This document shows, piece by piece, positions 32,651-41,191 of a stretch of 64,000 nucleotides of DNA. Numbering within the stretch: position 1 is the stretch's first letter; every line of letters starts with the position of its first letter. A program made the position numbers and the translations under genes. The DNA comes from an uncultured Nitrospirota bacterium. GTDB taxonomy: Bacteria > CG2-30-53-67. Below the pieces are notes generated by a model, which was given only the letters and a program-made list of their open reading frames with translations, was not told the origin of the DNA and made no database searches. Location: contig CAMYMF010000009.1 of assembly GCA_947259355.1 (NCBI GenBank), positions 1 through 64,000 of the forward strand. Reading direction: 5' to 3'.

Positions 32651-34645
32651 CTAAAAGTTGGCAGATACTCCCACGAGAAAGTTGATTTTGGGTGACGGCA
32701 AAAAACCCTCCTCGATAATTGGAAAGCCGCCGAGCGCGCCGTATTCCGAGTATTCGTCGTTCGTAATGTTGTTGATTTCCACGAATGTCGAGAGATGCTT
32801 CAACGTGTATCTGAACTTGGCGTTGACAACGAGGTAGTCTTCCTGATCGTCAAAGGCATTGGCGAAGTCACTGATGAAAGGACGTTTTCCCACGTAGACA
32901 CCGCTGAGAGTCATGACCACGCCCCGCCCGAGATCAACCATGGAGCTCAGGGATGCCCTGTGCCGCGGGACGTTGGGGATTTCGTTGTTCTTCCACACCC
33001 CGCCTTCTATATCCGCATCGGTGAACGTGTAGCTTCCACTCAGACGGAGGCGCTCAAAGGCCTTGGTAAGCGACACTTCCACCCCGTCCCGTCTTGTCTT
33101 CGCTGTGAGGTTCTCATTGGCAAATGTGCTCGGGTTGAAGAAGATCTCGTCGGTTGTGTCGATGCGAAAGACGTTGATGTTGCCATAGAGCGTGTCCGTG
33201 AAGTGGACCTTGAGGCCCGTTTCATAATTGTCCGACTTTTGGGGGGCCAGAGTTGTATCGACGGTGTTCGTGAAAAAGCTGAAGAGCTCATCGAGCACGG
33301 GATAGCGGAACGAACGAGAAAAGCTGAAGTATGCGTGCGACTTGTTCTGAAAGGTATAAGAGATCCCGGCCGTAAAGAGATCTTCATCCAGGGTCGTCTT
33401 ATCAGGCGTGCCTGGCTCAAAGGTGAATTCCGCCTTGTCGTGACGGTATCCTGCGGACAGCGACAGGTTCTTGCCCAAAGTGATGTCATCGTGGAGATAG
33501 TACCCGTGCGTTTCTTTTCCCAACTCAAAGACACCCTGCGAAAGGAATCCGAAAAAGAGTGAGGTGTTGGTGATATCCTCTTCAGCATCTACATAATCAA
33601 ACCCTGCGGTGAGCCGGTTTTTCAATCCCGCAACATTCTCCCGAAAGACGAGTTGGGGCGATAGGGCTACCGTTTTGATTTCGGTGTCCCCCGTGAAATT
33701 TCCACCCGAAAAGGTAGCAAACGAGAGAAAGTCCCTCTTTCTGAACGAGACATCCATGTTGAACAGGCTGTCGTTCCAGAAAGAAACCTCCGTGCCTCCC
33801 TTCACATAGTAGTCTTCCGTCTCGGAGAAATCCTCCGGATTCAAGGAATCCCTCCTGGAGGCCCCCGATGCGAAATCGCTTTTCTTGATTGCACCGGGCA
33901 GGCCGGTTTCGTCTTTATGATAGTCCCCGCTCAAATGGAACCGTATCGTGTCACTCGCATAGTAGCTGAAATTTGCGCCAAGATCTTTGGGATCCGTTTC
34001 GCTGTTGTCTCGGTACCCGTCTGAGTCTAGATAACTTCCGGAGAACGCATAAGAGAGATTTTCGACCGAGCCACTGAGGTGGGCCTTGGTTCGGAATGTT
34101 TCGTAGCTTCCCCCTGCGATTTCCGCGCCTGCCTTGAACACGTCGCCTTCCTTGGTGATAATATTGATCACACCGCCTGATGCATTGTCTCCGTAAAGCA
34201 CACTGCCCCTGCCACCGCGGATGATTTCGACCCGCTTGACCCTGTCCAGTGCAATGAGGGTCCAGTCTGTGCCGCTTAAGTCTGGTTGATTGATCCGGCG
34301 TCCATCCACGAGGACCAACGTGTTGAGTCCTGCGGTTTCGCCGAAGCCTCGAACATCGACGGTGAAGTTTCGGCCATTGCCTGTAATATCGTTCACCTGG
34401 ATTCCCGGCTGCGTTCTTAAGAGATCGGGGACGCTTCTCGCCGTGGAATTTCTGATATCCTCCTCCGTAATAACAGACACATGGGCTGGGACAGAAGATA
34501 CCTCTTCCGCATACCGGGTGGCCGTGACAACAACCTCGTCCATCTTCACCGGTGGGATCTGCTGCTTCCCCTCCTCTGCGGACGCGCCGGAGGCTGGCCC
34601 AAACAATAAGACAGCAAACAGTGCTGAAATGGCCGACCGATTCAT
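32651..34645 (-). CDS. btuB: TonB-dependent cobalamin receptor
   Basis: 664 residues from ATG 34645 (GGGGGA site 7 bases upstream). Signal peptide about 1-25 (AISALFAVLLFGPASGASA), TonB box DEVVVTATR, plug domain (RSVPDLLRTQPGIQVNDITG, VLVDGRRINQPD, VEIIRGGRGSVLYGDNASGG) and a 22-strand-type barrel ending in VGVSANF with terminal Phe. It sits behind a cobalamin riboswitch and intrinsic terminator and ahead of btuFCD, so cobalamin is the likely ligand. It should be induced when cobalamin is low. Confidence 0.9.
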   Translation of the reverse strand: MNRSAISALFAVLLFGPASGASAEEGKQQIPPVKMDEVVVTATRYAEEVSSVPAHVSVITEEDIRNSTARSVPDLLRTQPGIQVNDITGNGRNFTVDVRGFGETAGLNTLVLVDGRRINQPDLSGTDWTLIALDRVKRVEIIRGGRGSVLYGDNASGGVINIITKEGDVFKAGAEIAGGSYETFRTKAHLSGSVENLSYAFSGSYLDSDGYRDNSETDPKDLGANFSYYASDTIRFHLSGDYHKDETGLPGAIKKSDFASGASRRDSLNPEDFSETEDYYVKGGTEVSFWNDSLFNMDVSFRKRDFLSFATFSGGNFTGDTEIKTVALSPQLVFRENVAGLKNRLTAGFDYVDAEEDITNTSLFFGFLSQGVFELGKETHGYYLHDDITLGKNLSLSAGYRHDKAEFTFEPGTPDKTTLDEDLFTAGISYTFQNKSHAYFSFSRSFRYPVLDELFSFFTNTVDTTLAPQKSDNYETGLKVHFTDTLYGNINVFRIDTTDEIFFNPSTFANENLTAKTRRDGVEVSLTKAFERLRLSGSYTFTDADIEGGVWKNNEIPNVPRHRASLSSMVDLGRGVVMTLSGVYVGKRPFISDFANAFDDQEDYLVVNAKFRYTLKHLSTFVEINNITNDEYSEYGALGGFPIIEEGFLPSPKINFLVGVSANF

Positions 34646-34719
34646 GTTTTGTTCCCCCATGGACAGAGACCGGACATGGCAAACAGTCATCCCAATCCGG
34701 TCTGTATGAGGGGTCTGGA

Positions 34720-34757
34720 GAAAAAAATCCCCGGACCCATGTAAATGATCCGGGGAT
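34720..34757 (-). terminator. Intrinsic terminator of second cobalamin riboswitch
   Basis: On the minus strand ATCCCCGGA pairs with TCCGGGGAT (arms at 34749-34757 and 34727-34735), then seven T. It is nearly identical to the terminator at 20763-20801 and lies between riboswitch and btuB start. Confidence 0.88.
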
Positions 34758-34819
34758 GTCCCTTTTTTATCCTCAGACTCGTGCGGCAAACCTCAACCCT
34801 CGAAGGTTTTGCCTCTCGT

Positions 34820-34975
34820 TCCCAGGCAGGTCTTCTGACTCTCGGATCGTCCTACTGACCGTGCCTTCCCGTCTCACTCAGTGAAACAGTGGCCTGTTCC
34901 GGTGTTCGTCCCCGATCACAGCGGCGGGCCCGTCCCCGTTTCTACGGGGTTCCCTATTAAGCTCATGAGAGCGCC
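34820..34975 (-). ncRNA. Cobalamin riboswitch upstream of btuB
   Basis: Reading the minus strand: GGGAACCCC-type P2 region, GGGCCCGCCGCTGTGATCGG, CCACTG-type block, GGGAAGGCACGG, and the 3' block GAGTCAGAAGACCTGCC (complement of 34826-34842). A promoter directly precedes it and a terminator follows, so cobalamin should shut off btuB and probably btuFCD. Confidence 0.93.
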
Positions 34976-34991
34976 TGAGACTATGGCCCCT

Positions 34992-35020
34992 ATATAAGCG
35001 GAATCCCTTGAAAAAGTCAA
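34992..35020 (-). promoter_or_regulatory. Sigma-70-type promoter of btuB riboswitch transcript
   Basis: On the minus strand TTGACT (35020-35015), 17-base spacer, TTATAT (34997-34992). It sits just ahead of the riboswitch. Confidence 0.7.
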
Positions 35021-35306
35021 GTAAGAATAACTCGCAAGAGCCCTGTCTCTCCGTGAACAACGGATCGGGTCGGAATCCGGGCTCAATTGGACCTTTCCTG
35101 TCATCAGGCGCTTGACAGTATGGTTTGTGGGAGTGGGAAAAAACCCAAGTTTCCCGACAAATTTCATTTGTCCAAACGGTTTCGGGTCCAGACTTCTCCA
35201 AAGTTGCAGGCACCTGTATGTTCCATAATCGAATATGGAGAACCAAGAGGGAGTCTTCCCAATGAAGCTACTGGTGTCTGCCAAGATCACCGTATTGGAT
35301 GGTGAT

Positions 35307-35335
35307 TTGACAGTCAGCCTCCCTGGTTCTATTTT
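35307..35335 (+). promoter_or_regulatory. Putative sigma-70-type promoter
   Basis: TTGACA (35307-35312), 17-base spacer, TATTTT (35330-35335), about 70 bases before the AhpD-like gene. Confidence 0.55.
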
Positions 35336-35408
35336 TATATTGTGAGCCGGTTGAGAGACAGATCCGGTTCGCGGGAAGATTCGTAGGCACACATGGGGGG
35401 AAGGCGTC

Positions 35409-35939
35409 ATGGCGAGAATTCATCCACCGGATGCGAAGAGCATCACAGAGAACACCGCAGGGATACTGAAGGAAATTGAAGGAGCATTTGGCCGGGTACC
35501 AAACTTGTTTAAAACCTATGCTCATCATCCGCCCCTTTTGGAGGCCAATTGGAATAAGGTCAAGGCGCTGATGATGGAGGGGAGGCTGAGCCGAAAAATG
35601 AAGGAGGCCATCGCCGTTCTGGTCTCGGAGGACAACCGCTGCCGGTACTGTGTTTCCGCGCATAGTGCGGCTTTGCAATCAATCGGTGTTTCAGACGAAG
35701 AAATCAAAAAGATTCTGGACGATGTCGGTCAGACAACATTCAGTCCCAAAGAACAAGCCCTGATTCATTTTGCACGAAGGGCCAATCGTGAACCTTTGAA
35801 TGTGTCAGACAGTGATTTTGCATCGCTTCGTCAGCTGGGAGCGGACGACGCGGAAATCGTAGAAGCCTTGGGGGTCATGGAGATTTTCACTGCGTTCAAC
35901 AAATTTCTCGATTCCCTTCAGGTTGACGTTGATTTTTGA
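35409..35939 (+). CDS. AhpD/carboxymuconolactone decarboxylase-family peroxidase-related protein
   Basis: 176 residues. It has the AhpD-type redox motif Cys-x2-Cys-x3-His (CRYCVSAH) after KMKEAIAVLVSEDNR, and the usual opening with FGRVPNLFKTYAHHPP. This subgroup is annotated as uncharacterised peroxidase-related enzymes; thiol-based peroxide removal is likely. It stands alone behind its own promoter, with a G-rich ribosome binding site. Unlike the other CMD protein of the window (11623), its cysteine spacing is normal. Confidence 0.85.
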   Translation: MARIHPPDAKSITENTAGILKEIEGAFGRVPNLFKTYAHHPPLLEANWNKVKALMMEGRLSRKMKEAIAVLVSEDNRCRYCVSAHSAALQSIGVSDEEIKKILDDVGQTTFSPKEQALIHFARRANREPLNVSDSDFASLRQLGADDAEIVEALGVMEIFTAFNKFLDSLQVDVDF

Positions 35940-36260
35940 TAGACCAGAGCCAAACGCGGTCTCAGGGTTTCTTAGATCGCAGCCCATGAGCCGGTCCGGA
36001 AGCGAGGAAACAGTTCACGGAAGCCCTCTGCATTTGCTCTCTGGAGGCAGCATCCGCCAGGAGGGCGATGGTGCCTTGGCTGAGTTCAACCGGCATTGAA
36101 AGCGGTGGCCTCGGCTTTGCGGACACCCGGCATGAACGATATTCAGCGTTTCTATGATGAAAGACGCCTACGGGGAAGAAGGCGCAAGAATCTTCAAGAA
36201 AGTTTACGGGATCGGATGCAGGAATATCGCCGTTGAGGCAGGTTTGGGAGGGTCGTTTGT
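35940..36260. other. Intergenic region
   Basis: About 320 bases. An inverted repeat AGACC ... GGTCT near 35942-35963, just after the AhpD-like gene, may aid termination. A 40-codon frame from ATG 36154 (with YGEEGARIFKKVYG) overlaps the next gene; it could be a leftover gene piece but lacks support. Confidence 0.4.
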
Positions 36261-36497
36261 ATGCAGCTTACGATAGAGTATTGCAACACCTGCAATTACC
36301 GGCCCATGGCGGCCAGTCTGGCCATGCTTGTCAAGAGAGAAACCGGACTGGATGCCCTGCTGTCGGGATCCAGAAACACAGGTGCCTTCGAAGTTCGTCT
36401 GGATGAAGAGCTCATCTTTTCCAAATTGGAGACCAACGCCTTTCCCGAGCAGGGGGAGATCGTAAGAGCTCTCAAAGAAAGGATACGAAAAGAATGA
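36261..36497 (+). CDS. Rdx/SelW-like thioredoxin-fold protein
   Basis: 78 residues, the usual size of the SelT/SelW/SelH (Rdx) family. The opening LTIEYCNTCNYRPMA has the Cys-x2-Cys redox site (Cys8, Cys11), here without selenocysteine. The C-terminal half has the family-like GAFEVRLDEELIFSKLETNAFPE split over residues 42-64. It probably carries out thiol-disulfide exchange. Its stop overlaps the start of a UroD-type methyltransferase gene (ATGA), so the two are translationally coupled, which is unusual for this family. Confidence 0.85.
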   Translation: MQLTIEYCNTCNYRPMAASLAMLVKRETGLDALLSGSRNTGAFEVRLDEELIFSKLETNAFPEQGEIVRALKERIRKE

Positions 36498-37483
36498 ATC
36501 AGAAGCAAAGATTGCTCAAGGCCCTGCAACGGGAAGCCGTGGACCGCCCGCCGGCGGCGATACCGACCCAGTCGGCCATCGCCGACGTGATGGAACGGAG
36601 CGGATACCGATGGCCTGCGGCACAGCGACAGGCGAAAGAAATGGCCGGTCTTGCCTGGGCCTGCCACGAAATCGGCGGCATTGAAAGCGTGCGGGTACCC
36701 TTCGACATCAATATTGAAGCCGAGGCCATGGGGTGTGAGACCCGATTCGGTGACGATGCGACCACGCCCCCCATGTCTCGCCCGATGCACAAGAGTGATT
36801 ATGAGAAGATCAAGCTTCCCGATCCCCATCGGGACGGGCGGATGCCTGAGGTGCTGGAGGCCATTGCCCGGCTCAAAGAGAAAACGGGGAACGAGGTCCC
36901 CTTGATTGCGGCTTGTGGCACTCCCTTCGAGCTTCTCTGTACGACACTTGATTTTGAGGCCATTACTTTGTCGCTCACCGACGACCCCGCTTTTCTCGAA
37001 GCGCAGCTGGAAAAAATGACCGAGATTGCGACACGGTACGGCCAAGCCATCGAGGGGGCGGGCCCCGATGTCTTGATGCTGGTCGACGGTACCTCCCAGA
37101 CCATCGGACCCAATTACTACAACCGATTCTCCTATCCGTACACGAAAGCACTGGTGGAGTCCTTGCGCAAACCAACGATCCTGCATGTCTGCGGAAACAC
37201 AACGGGCATTCTGACGATGATGGCCGACACGGGGGCCACCGCCCTGAGTGTGGACCGCCCCATCGACATTGCGCACGCTCTGGAGGTGACAGAGGGACGG
37301 ACGGCGCTCGTCGGTAAAATCTCTCCCCAGACCCTCCTGCAGGGAGATCGGGAAGCCATTGTGTCGGAGACGGAAGAATCCCTGCGTCTGGGCATGCACG
37401 TCGTTGCACCGGGCTGTGGTCTGCTGCCCCAGACACCCCTGGAAAACCTGCAGGCTTATCTGGATACCGTTGTGCATTTTTAG
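36494..37483 (+). CDS. UroD-family (MtaA-like) methyltransferase
   Basis: 329 residues. MtaA-like UroD protein: KQRLLKALQREAVDRPP, GIESVRVPFDINIEAEAMG, Zn ligands in ILHVCGNTTG and VAPGCGLLPQTP. It is coupled to the upstream Rdx gene and convergent with the DUF1638-like gene. There is no corrinoid gene beside it, so it must share a corrinoid protein with other loci. Of the window's UroD proteins it is, with MtaA of methanogens, among those most likely to act on a thiol acceptor, but this is inference. Confidence 0.86.
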   Translation: MNQKQRLLKALQREAVDRPPAAIPTQSAIADVMERSGYRWPAAQRQAKEMAGLAWACHEIGGIESVRVPFDINIEAEAMGCETRFGDDATTPPMSRPMHKSDYEKIKLPDPHRDGRMPEVLEAIARLKEKTGNEVPLIAACGTPFELLCTTLDFEAITLSLTDDPAFLEAQLEKMTEIATRYGQAIEGAGPDVLMLVDGTSQTIGPNYYNRFSYPYTKALVESLRKPTILHVCGNTTGILTMMADTGATALSVDRPIDIAHALEVTEGRTALVGKISPQTLLQGDREAIVSETEESLRLGMHVVAPGCGLLPQTPLENLQAYLDTVVHF

Positions 37484-37499
37484 GAAGAGGGCTGCCGAG

Positions 37500-38072
37500 T
37501 TAAATGCTTTCAATCAAATTGGCAAGATAATCGAGATTGATCGGTTTTTGCACCACCGGCAGGTTTGAGAATTCGCTGAACCTTTCAACCTTTTTCAGAT
37601 CGATGGGGATGACGCCGGTGTCCAGGACGACGATTCTTTCGTAACCGTCGAAGAGTGTTCGGGGGTCCAATTGCAAGTCCTCTTTCACTCGGGCAAACAT
37701 CTCTTCCCAATGGTTTATCCATCCCGCCGAGAGGAAGAACGAAGTGGCTTCACGGTCGAGCCGCGCGATCTCATCGGGTCCGACCATGGCTTCCAGACAA
37801 TTGCCGGCGTTGATTCTTTTTGCGCCGTAGCGCTCCAGGATTTCCGACATTTCAGGGTGGCAGATTCCGTAGAGCACTCGAAGCTCTCTGCCTTCCCGGC
37901 AGTAGTGCTGGAGGGTCTCCGTGAGCTTTGCCTTGAGACGATCGAAGTTCACATGGAGGGCAGCGTCGAGGAAGAGGACCTGCCAGTCGCGCTTCTTTGC
38001 GGCCCTGAGGTACTTGATTTCTTCTTCAAAGATTCCGCAGCTGATCAAGAGGACGGATTTCGTGGGCTTCAT
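37500..38072 (-). CDS. DUF1638-like protein
   Basis: 190 residues. It fits the DUF1638 pattern: LLISCGIFEEEIKYL, LDAALHV, VLYGICHPEMSEIL, RINAGNCLEAMVG and SAGWINHWEEMF. Conserved Cys in SCGIF, GICHP and GNCLE suggest metal binding. Members often sit near corrinoid methyltransferase genes in methanogens and anaerobic bacteria; the reaction is unknown. It is convergent with the UroD gene 36494-37483, with only 16 bases between the stops. Confidence 0.82.
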   Translation of the reverse strand: MKPTKSVLLISCGIFEEEIKYLRAAKKRDWQVLFLDAALHVNFDRLKAKLTETLQHYCREGRELRVLYGICHPEMSEILERYGAKRINAGNCLEAMVGPDEIARLDREATSFFLSAGWINHWEEMFARVKEDLQLDPRTLFDGYERIVVLDTGVIPIDLKKVERFSEFSNLPVVQKPINLDYLANLIESI

Positions 38073-38860
38073 GGGAAGGTTGTCGCCGCTCCTACCGGCG
38101 CGTGTTCTCGTGGGAAGGGCGCGTCACGGTTGGCGGATGCAGAGCTCTGCTACCAGCTGGAAGGGCACAGCTGGTAAAGTCTCGGCTCCGATTTCTTGGC
38201 AATGCCAGCGCGCGTACGGTCAACGGGCCGCGCGCGCAATGGCACCGGGCTTAAGAAGGATCCAGGGAGCTGTGCTTTGACCCGAGCAATCGTCTGGTTT
38301 CGTTCGCATCGTAGAGCAGTTTAAGGAATCGTTCCGACAGCTCCACAGCCTTGGATTGGCTGATCGAAACGCCCAGGGTACAGCGGTGCATGCAGGAAAT
38401 AGCATCGGCCGACTCTCGAAGAATCTGGTCGATCCGGGCGCTCATGTGAATCTCTGCTTCCCGCAGTGGTCTCACTTTCATCTCTCTCACGTGCATCGTA
38501 TTGCAATGGAGGCCGCAACAAAGCGTTCGCCGCCCCACCACGCTGCACCGGGGCAGAGGGGTACGCCTGGGCGCGTTACTCTTAATCCGCTCTGGCTCCG
38601 CCGGTCCCCTTCACACATGGGGATACTTGTTCGCCGTTTCGGTCCTTTCGGCTCCACGCCCGCTATATCCGCACCGGCGCGCAAGAGCCAAGCCGAGAGG
38701 CCCTTAGAGACGGGTGGTTCCCGCACCTTCCCGCCAAAGCCCCTGGACAGGTGCAGCCATACTTTCGACCCGCCCCGTTTGCGCTGCCGTCATGGCAGCT
38801 GGCCCGGGTTTCAGGCTCTCGCAGGGGAAAGGGAAGTGCCCCTTTTTCGTGCCTCACCGC
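38073..38860. other. Mostly non-coding region with a hairpin and one doubtful small gene
   Basis: About 790 bases. A perfect palindrome TACCAGCTG / CAGCTGGTA (38151-38176, 8-base loop) lies upstream of the DUF1638-like gene. Several frames are open on both strands because of the high GC content, but only 38251-38481 on the minus strand looks at all protein-like. Around 38826-38851 a G-run/C-run hairpin is followed by T on the + strand. Confidence 0.45.
38251..38481 (-). CDS. Doubtful small hypothetical protein
   Basis: 76 residues from ATG 38481, weak GAGAG site. It is helical in character (SARIDQILRESADAISCMHR, AVELSERFLKLLYDANETRR) without low-complexity sequence, which is the reason to list it. 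No family recognised, no operon partner. Confidence 0.3.
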   Translation of the reverse strand: MKVRPLREAEIHMSARIDQILRESADAISCMHRCTLGVSISQSKAVELSERFLKLLYDANETRRLLGSKHSSLDPS

Positions 38861-39046
38861 TCAGACCTTCTGGAGATCCTTCCTTTTCACTTTCACGTGT
38901 TCGCCGTTGGTCAGCACCAGCCGTACGAAGAGCCCCGAGTGGTACTCTTTTTCCATGCACTTGTAGACACCGGAGTTCTCTAGCTTGACGTCTTGTCCCT
39001 TCACTGATTTGAAAGTCCCGCTTTCTCCGATATATTTGACTTCCAT
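38861..39046 (-). CDS. Small hypothetical protein at end of corrinoid operon
   Basis: 61 residues with a strong AAGGAGG site 6 bases before ATG 39046. The sequence alternates charged and beta-type residues (VKYIGESGTFKSVKGQDVKL, GLFVRLVLTNGEHVKVKRKD), suggesting a small beta-barrel. No family recognised. It is 51 bases behind the RamA-like gene on the same strand and probably the last gene of that operon. Confidence 0.68.
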   Translation of the reverse strand: MEVKYIGESGTFKSVKGQDVKLENSGVYKCMEKEYHSGLFVRLVLTNGEHVKVKRKDLQKV

Positions 39047-39097
39047 TTCTACCTCCTTGATAAAGGTCTTCCACCATCCAATAGATGCGCTGCTCTC

Positions 39098-41050
39098 TTA
39101 AGCCCGGACCGCCTCCTCCCGGGGCAGAAGGTGCTCGATATGGGGAAACTTATCGAACATATGGGGAAATTGCATGGCCTCGCCGAAACGATCGTTGAAG
39201 TCCTCTTCGAGAGCCAGTTCGACGTACTCCACCTTCGTTGCCAAGCGGTTCGCTTCGTTTCGCTTGTCCACATTGACCAGTGCGATCCGTGCACCGTCCC
39301 CTGCGGCATTCCCAATAAATATGACCTTGTCCAGGTCGCAATCAGGGTACATACCCATCACCATTGCCTGAACCTTGTCAATGTGACTCCCGAAAGCCCC
39401 GGCCACGGCCAGGCGGTCAAACGCTTTGATGCCGAGTTTTCGCATCATGATCTGGCACCCCGAATACAGCGCGCCTTTCGCCAGTTGGATGGCCCGAATA
39501 TCTTTCTGGTTGACCACGATATCCTCGTCGATGGCCGTTTCATGTTTCCAGGCAATCACATATTCCGCCAGACCTTTGTCGTCCTTCCTCAGCCGGGGGG
39601 TCTCCAGGGCCATGTTGACCTGGCCGTTCTTCTTGATGATGCCTGCCTTGAACATCTCCGCAATGGCGTCTATGATCGCCGAACCGCAGATCCCCCGTGC
39701 CTGCATATTGGTTTGTCCATCGCTCCAGCTCTCATTGCCGATCACCTGGTAGGTCGGCTCCAACGTGTCCTTGTCGACCCGGATTCGTTCAATGGCACCG
39801 GGTGCGGCCCGTATGCCGAAAGCAATCTGGGCCCCCTCCAGGGCGGGTCCGGTGGCGCAGGAACAGGAGATGAGTTTCTCCTTGTTTCCGAGAACGAGTT
39901 CGCCGTTGGTGCCGATATCGATCAGCAGCGTCATGGCTTCCCGTTTGTGCGGAGTGTCTGCCAGCAGGCAGCCCATATTGTCCGCGCCGACAAAGCCGGC
40001 CTCAATGGGGAGGACATGGATATTTCCTGAGGGTAGAATCTCGATGCCAAAGCGCTCCGCCTTGACATCGGCCGACTTATGCAGCGCAGGTGCAAAGGGT
40101 GCGACGCCTATGTGCTCTGGATTGATCCCCAACAGGATATGATGCATGGCGGTGTTGCCCACCAGGGCCATTTCACTGATGTCCTCGGGAGAGATGCCGG
40201 CCTTCTTGGCGGCATTCTTGGCGATGGTGTTCAGGCCCTCCACGATGGTGTCCTGCAGCTCCTTGAGGCCGGTCTCCTCATTCAACATACAATAGGTGAT
40301 GCGGGACATGACGTCTTCGCCGTAGCGCACCTGGGGATTCATCATCGATTCCGTCGCCAGCACCTCACCGGTATTCAGATCGGTAAGGTATCCGGCGACG
40401 GTGGTGGTCCCAATATCGACGGCCAGGCCGACGTTGGTTTCCACCCAGCCCGGCTCGACCCGGATGATCTCCTTCTTGTGCCACACGGTCACCGTGACCT
40501 TCCAGTCTCCCATCCGCAGCACGTCGGGCAAGGCCTGAAGCACCCTGTAGTCCATGGTGAGTTTTTTCAGTTTGTGGGTTTTCTCAAGGGCCTGCTCCAA
40601 CCGCTCGAGGTCGCCATAGGGGTCTTCCAGGGACGGCGGGGAGAGCTCAACATAAACCTTTGTAACAGCAGGTTTTATCTTGACCTTGATGGTGCCGGCG
40701 GCCTTGCTGACGATCTGTTGACCGGTGCGGCTTGCCTCGGGCACGAAAACGAGAAGATCCCCGGTCACGGTCGCCACACAGGCCAATCGGATGTTGGCGT
40801 CCGTCTCCTTCTTCTTGAGCACCTTCATTTCCTTCTCGTCCGCATGGCTGGTATGGCTCATGGACGATGTGATCCCCTCTTTGGGAAAGGACCCCTCCAT
40901 AATCTTGACACGGCACTTGCCGCAGACCATGTTCTCGCCGCAAACGGCTTCGATACCGACACCCAGTTTCCGTGCGGCATCCAGAATAATCGTGCCGTCA
41001 GGTACGCGCGCTCGCCGGCCCGACGGCTGGAAAATAATCGTATGATCCAT
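39098..41050 (-). CDS. RamA/RACo-like corrinoid activation protein (ferredoxin + ASKHA domain)
   Basis: 650 residues. N-terminal [2Fe-2S] ferredoxin with VCGENMVCGKCRVK and IRLACVATV, linker domain, and DUF4445 ASKHA domain with GLAVDIGTTTVAGYL, LIDIGTNGELVLGN, GICGSAIIDAIAEM and VAGAFGSHID. It is a paralogue of the protein at 15569, with the same domain order. It should reductively reactivate the corrinoid protein encoded 141 bases upstream. A long hairpin in that gap may lower its expression relative to the carrier. Confidence 0.93.
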   Translation of the reverse strand: MDHTIIFQPSGRRARVPDGTIILDAARKLGVGIEAVCGENMVCGKCRVKIMEGSFPKEGITSSMSHTSHADEKEMKVLKKKETDANIRLACVATVTGDLLVFVPEASRTGQQIVSKAAGTIKVKIKPAVTKVYVELSPPSLEDPYGDLERLEQALEKTHKLKKLTMDYRVLQALPDVLRMGDWKVTVTVWHKKEIIRVEPGWVETNVGLAVDIGTTTVAGYLTDLNTGEVLATESMMNPQVRYGEDVMSRITYCMLNEETGLKELQDTIVEGLNTIAKNAAKKAGISPEDISEMALVGNTAMHHILLGINPEHIGVAPFAPALHKSADVKAERFGIEILPSGNIHVLPIEAGFVGADNMGCLLADTPHKREAMTLLIDIGTNGELVLGNKEKLISCSCATGPALEGAQIAFGIRAAPGAIERIRVDKDTLEPTYQVIGNESWSDGQTNMQARGICGSAIIDAIAEMFKAGIIKKNGQVNMALETPRLRKDDKGLAEYVIAWKHETAIDEDIVVNQKDIRAIQLAKGALYSGCQIMMRKLGIKAFDRLAVAGAFGSHIDKVQAMVMGMYPDCDLDKVIFIGNAAGDGARIALVNVDKRNEANRLATKVEYVELALEEDFNDRFGEAMQFPHMFDKFPHIEHLLPREEAVRA

Positions 41051-41130
41051 GAATGCTATATCCTCCCTGTTCGAGGCATCTCATGCCAGTCCCGCCTCGG
41101 TATGGTCTGCAACACCGCGCGTCACTGAGC

Positions 41131-41173
41131 GAGCATCGCACTGCCCGGAGCATGCGCGGGCAGGGCGATGCTC
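41131..41173 (-). other. Long hairpin between corrinoid and activator genes
   Basis: Arms at 41131-41147 (GAGCATCGCACTGCCCG) and 41157-41173 (CGGGCAGGGCGATGCTC) pair over 17 bases with one mismatch. No T-run follows on the minus strand, so it is more likely an mRNA-processing or stabilising stem than a terminator for this operon. On the + strand it is followed by TTTTT and could stop antisense transcription. Confidence 0.65.
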
Positions 41174-41191
41174 GGTCTTTTTGCGCACCAC

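Noticed and set aside
36154-36285. 40-codon frame with YGEEGARIFKKVYG before the Rdx gene
   Set aside because: No ribosome binding site, overlaps the next gene, no family match; perhaps a gene remnant but unsupported.
38356-38988. 210-codon + strand frame
   Set aside because: Low-complexity, Pro/Arg-rich translation, no start signals; overlaps a small minus-strand gene with a strong ribosome binding site.
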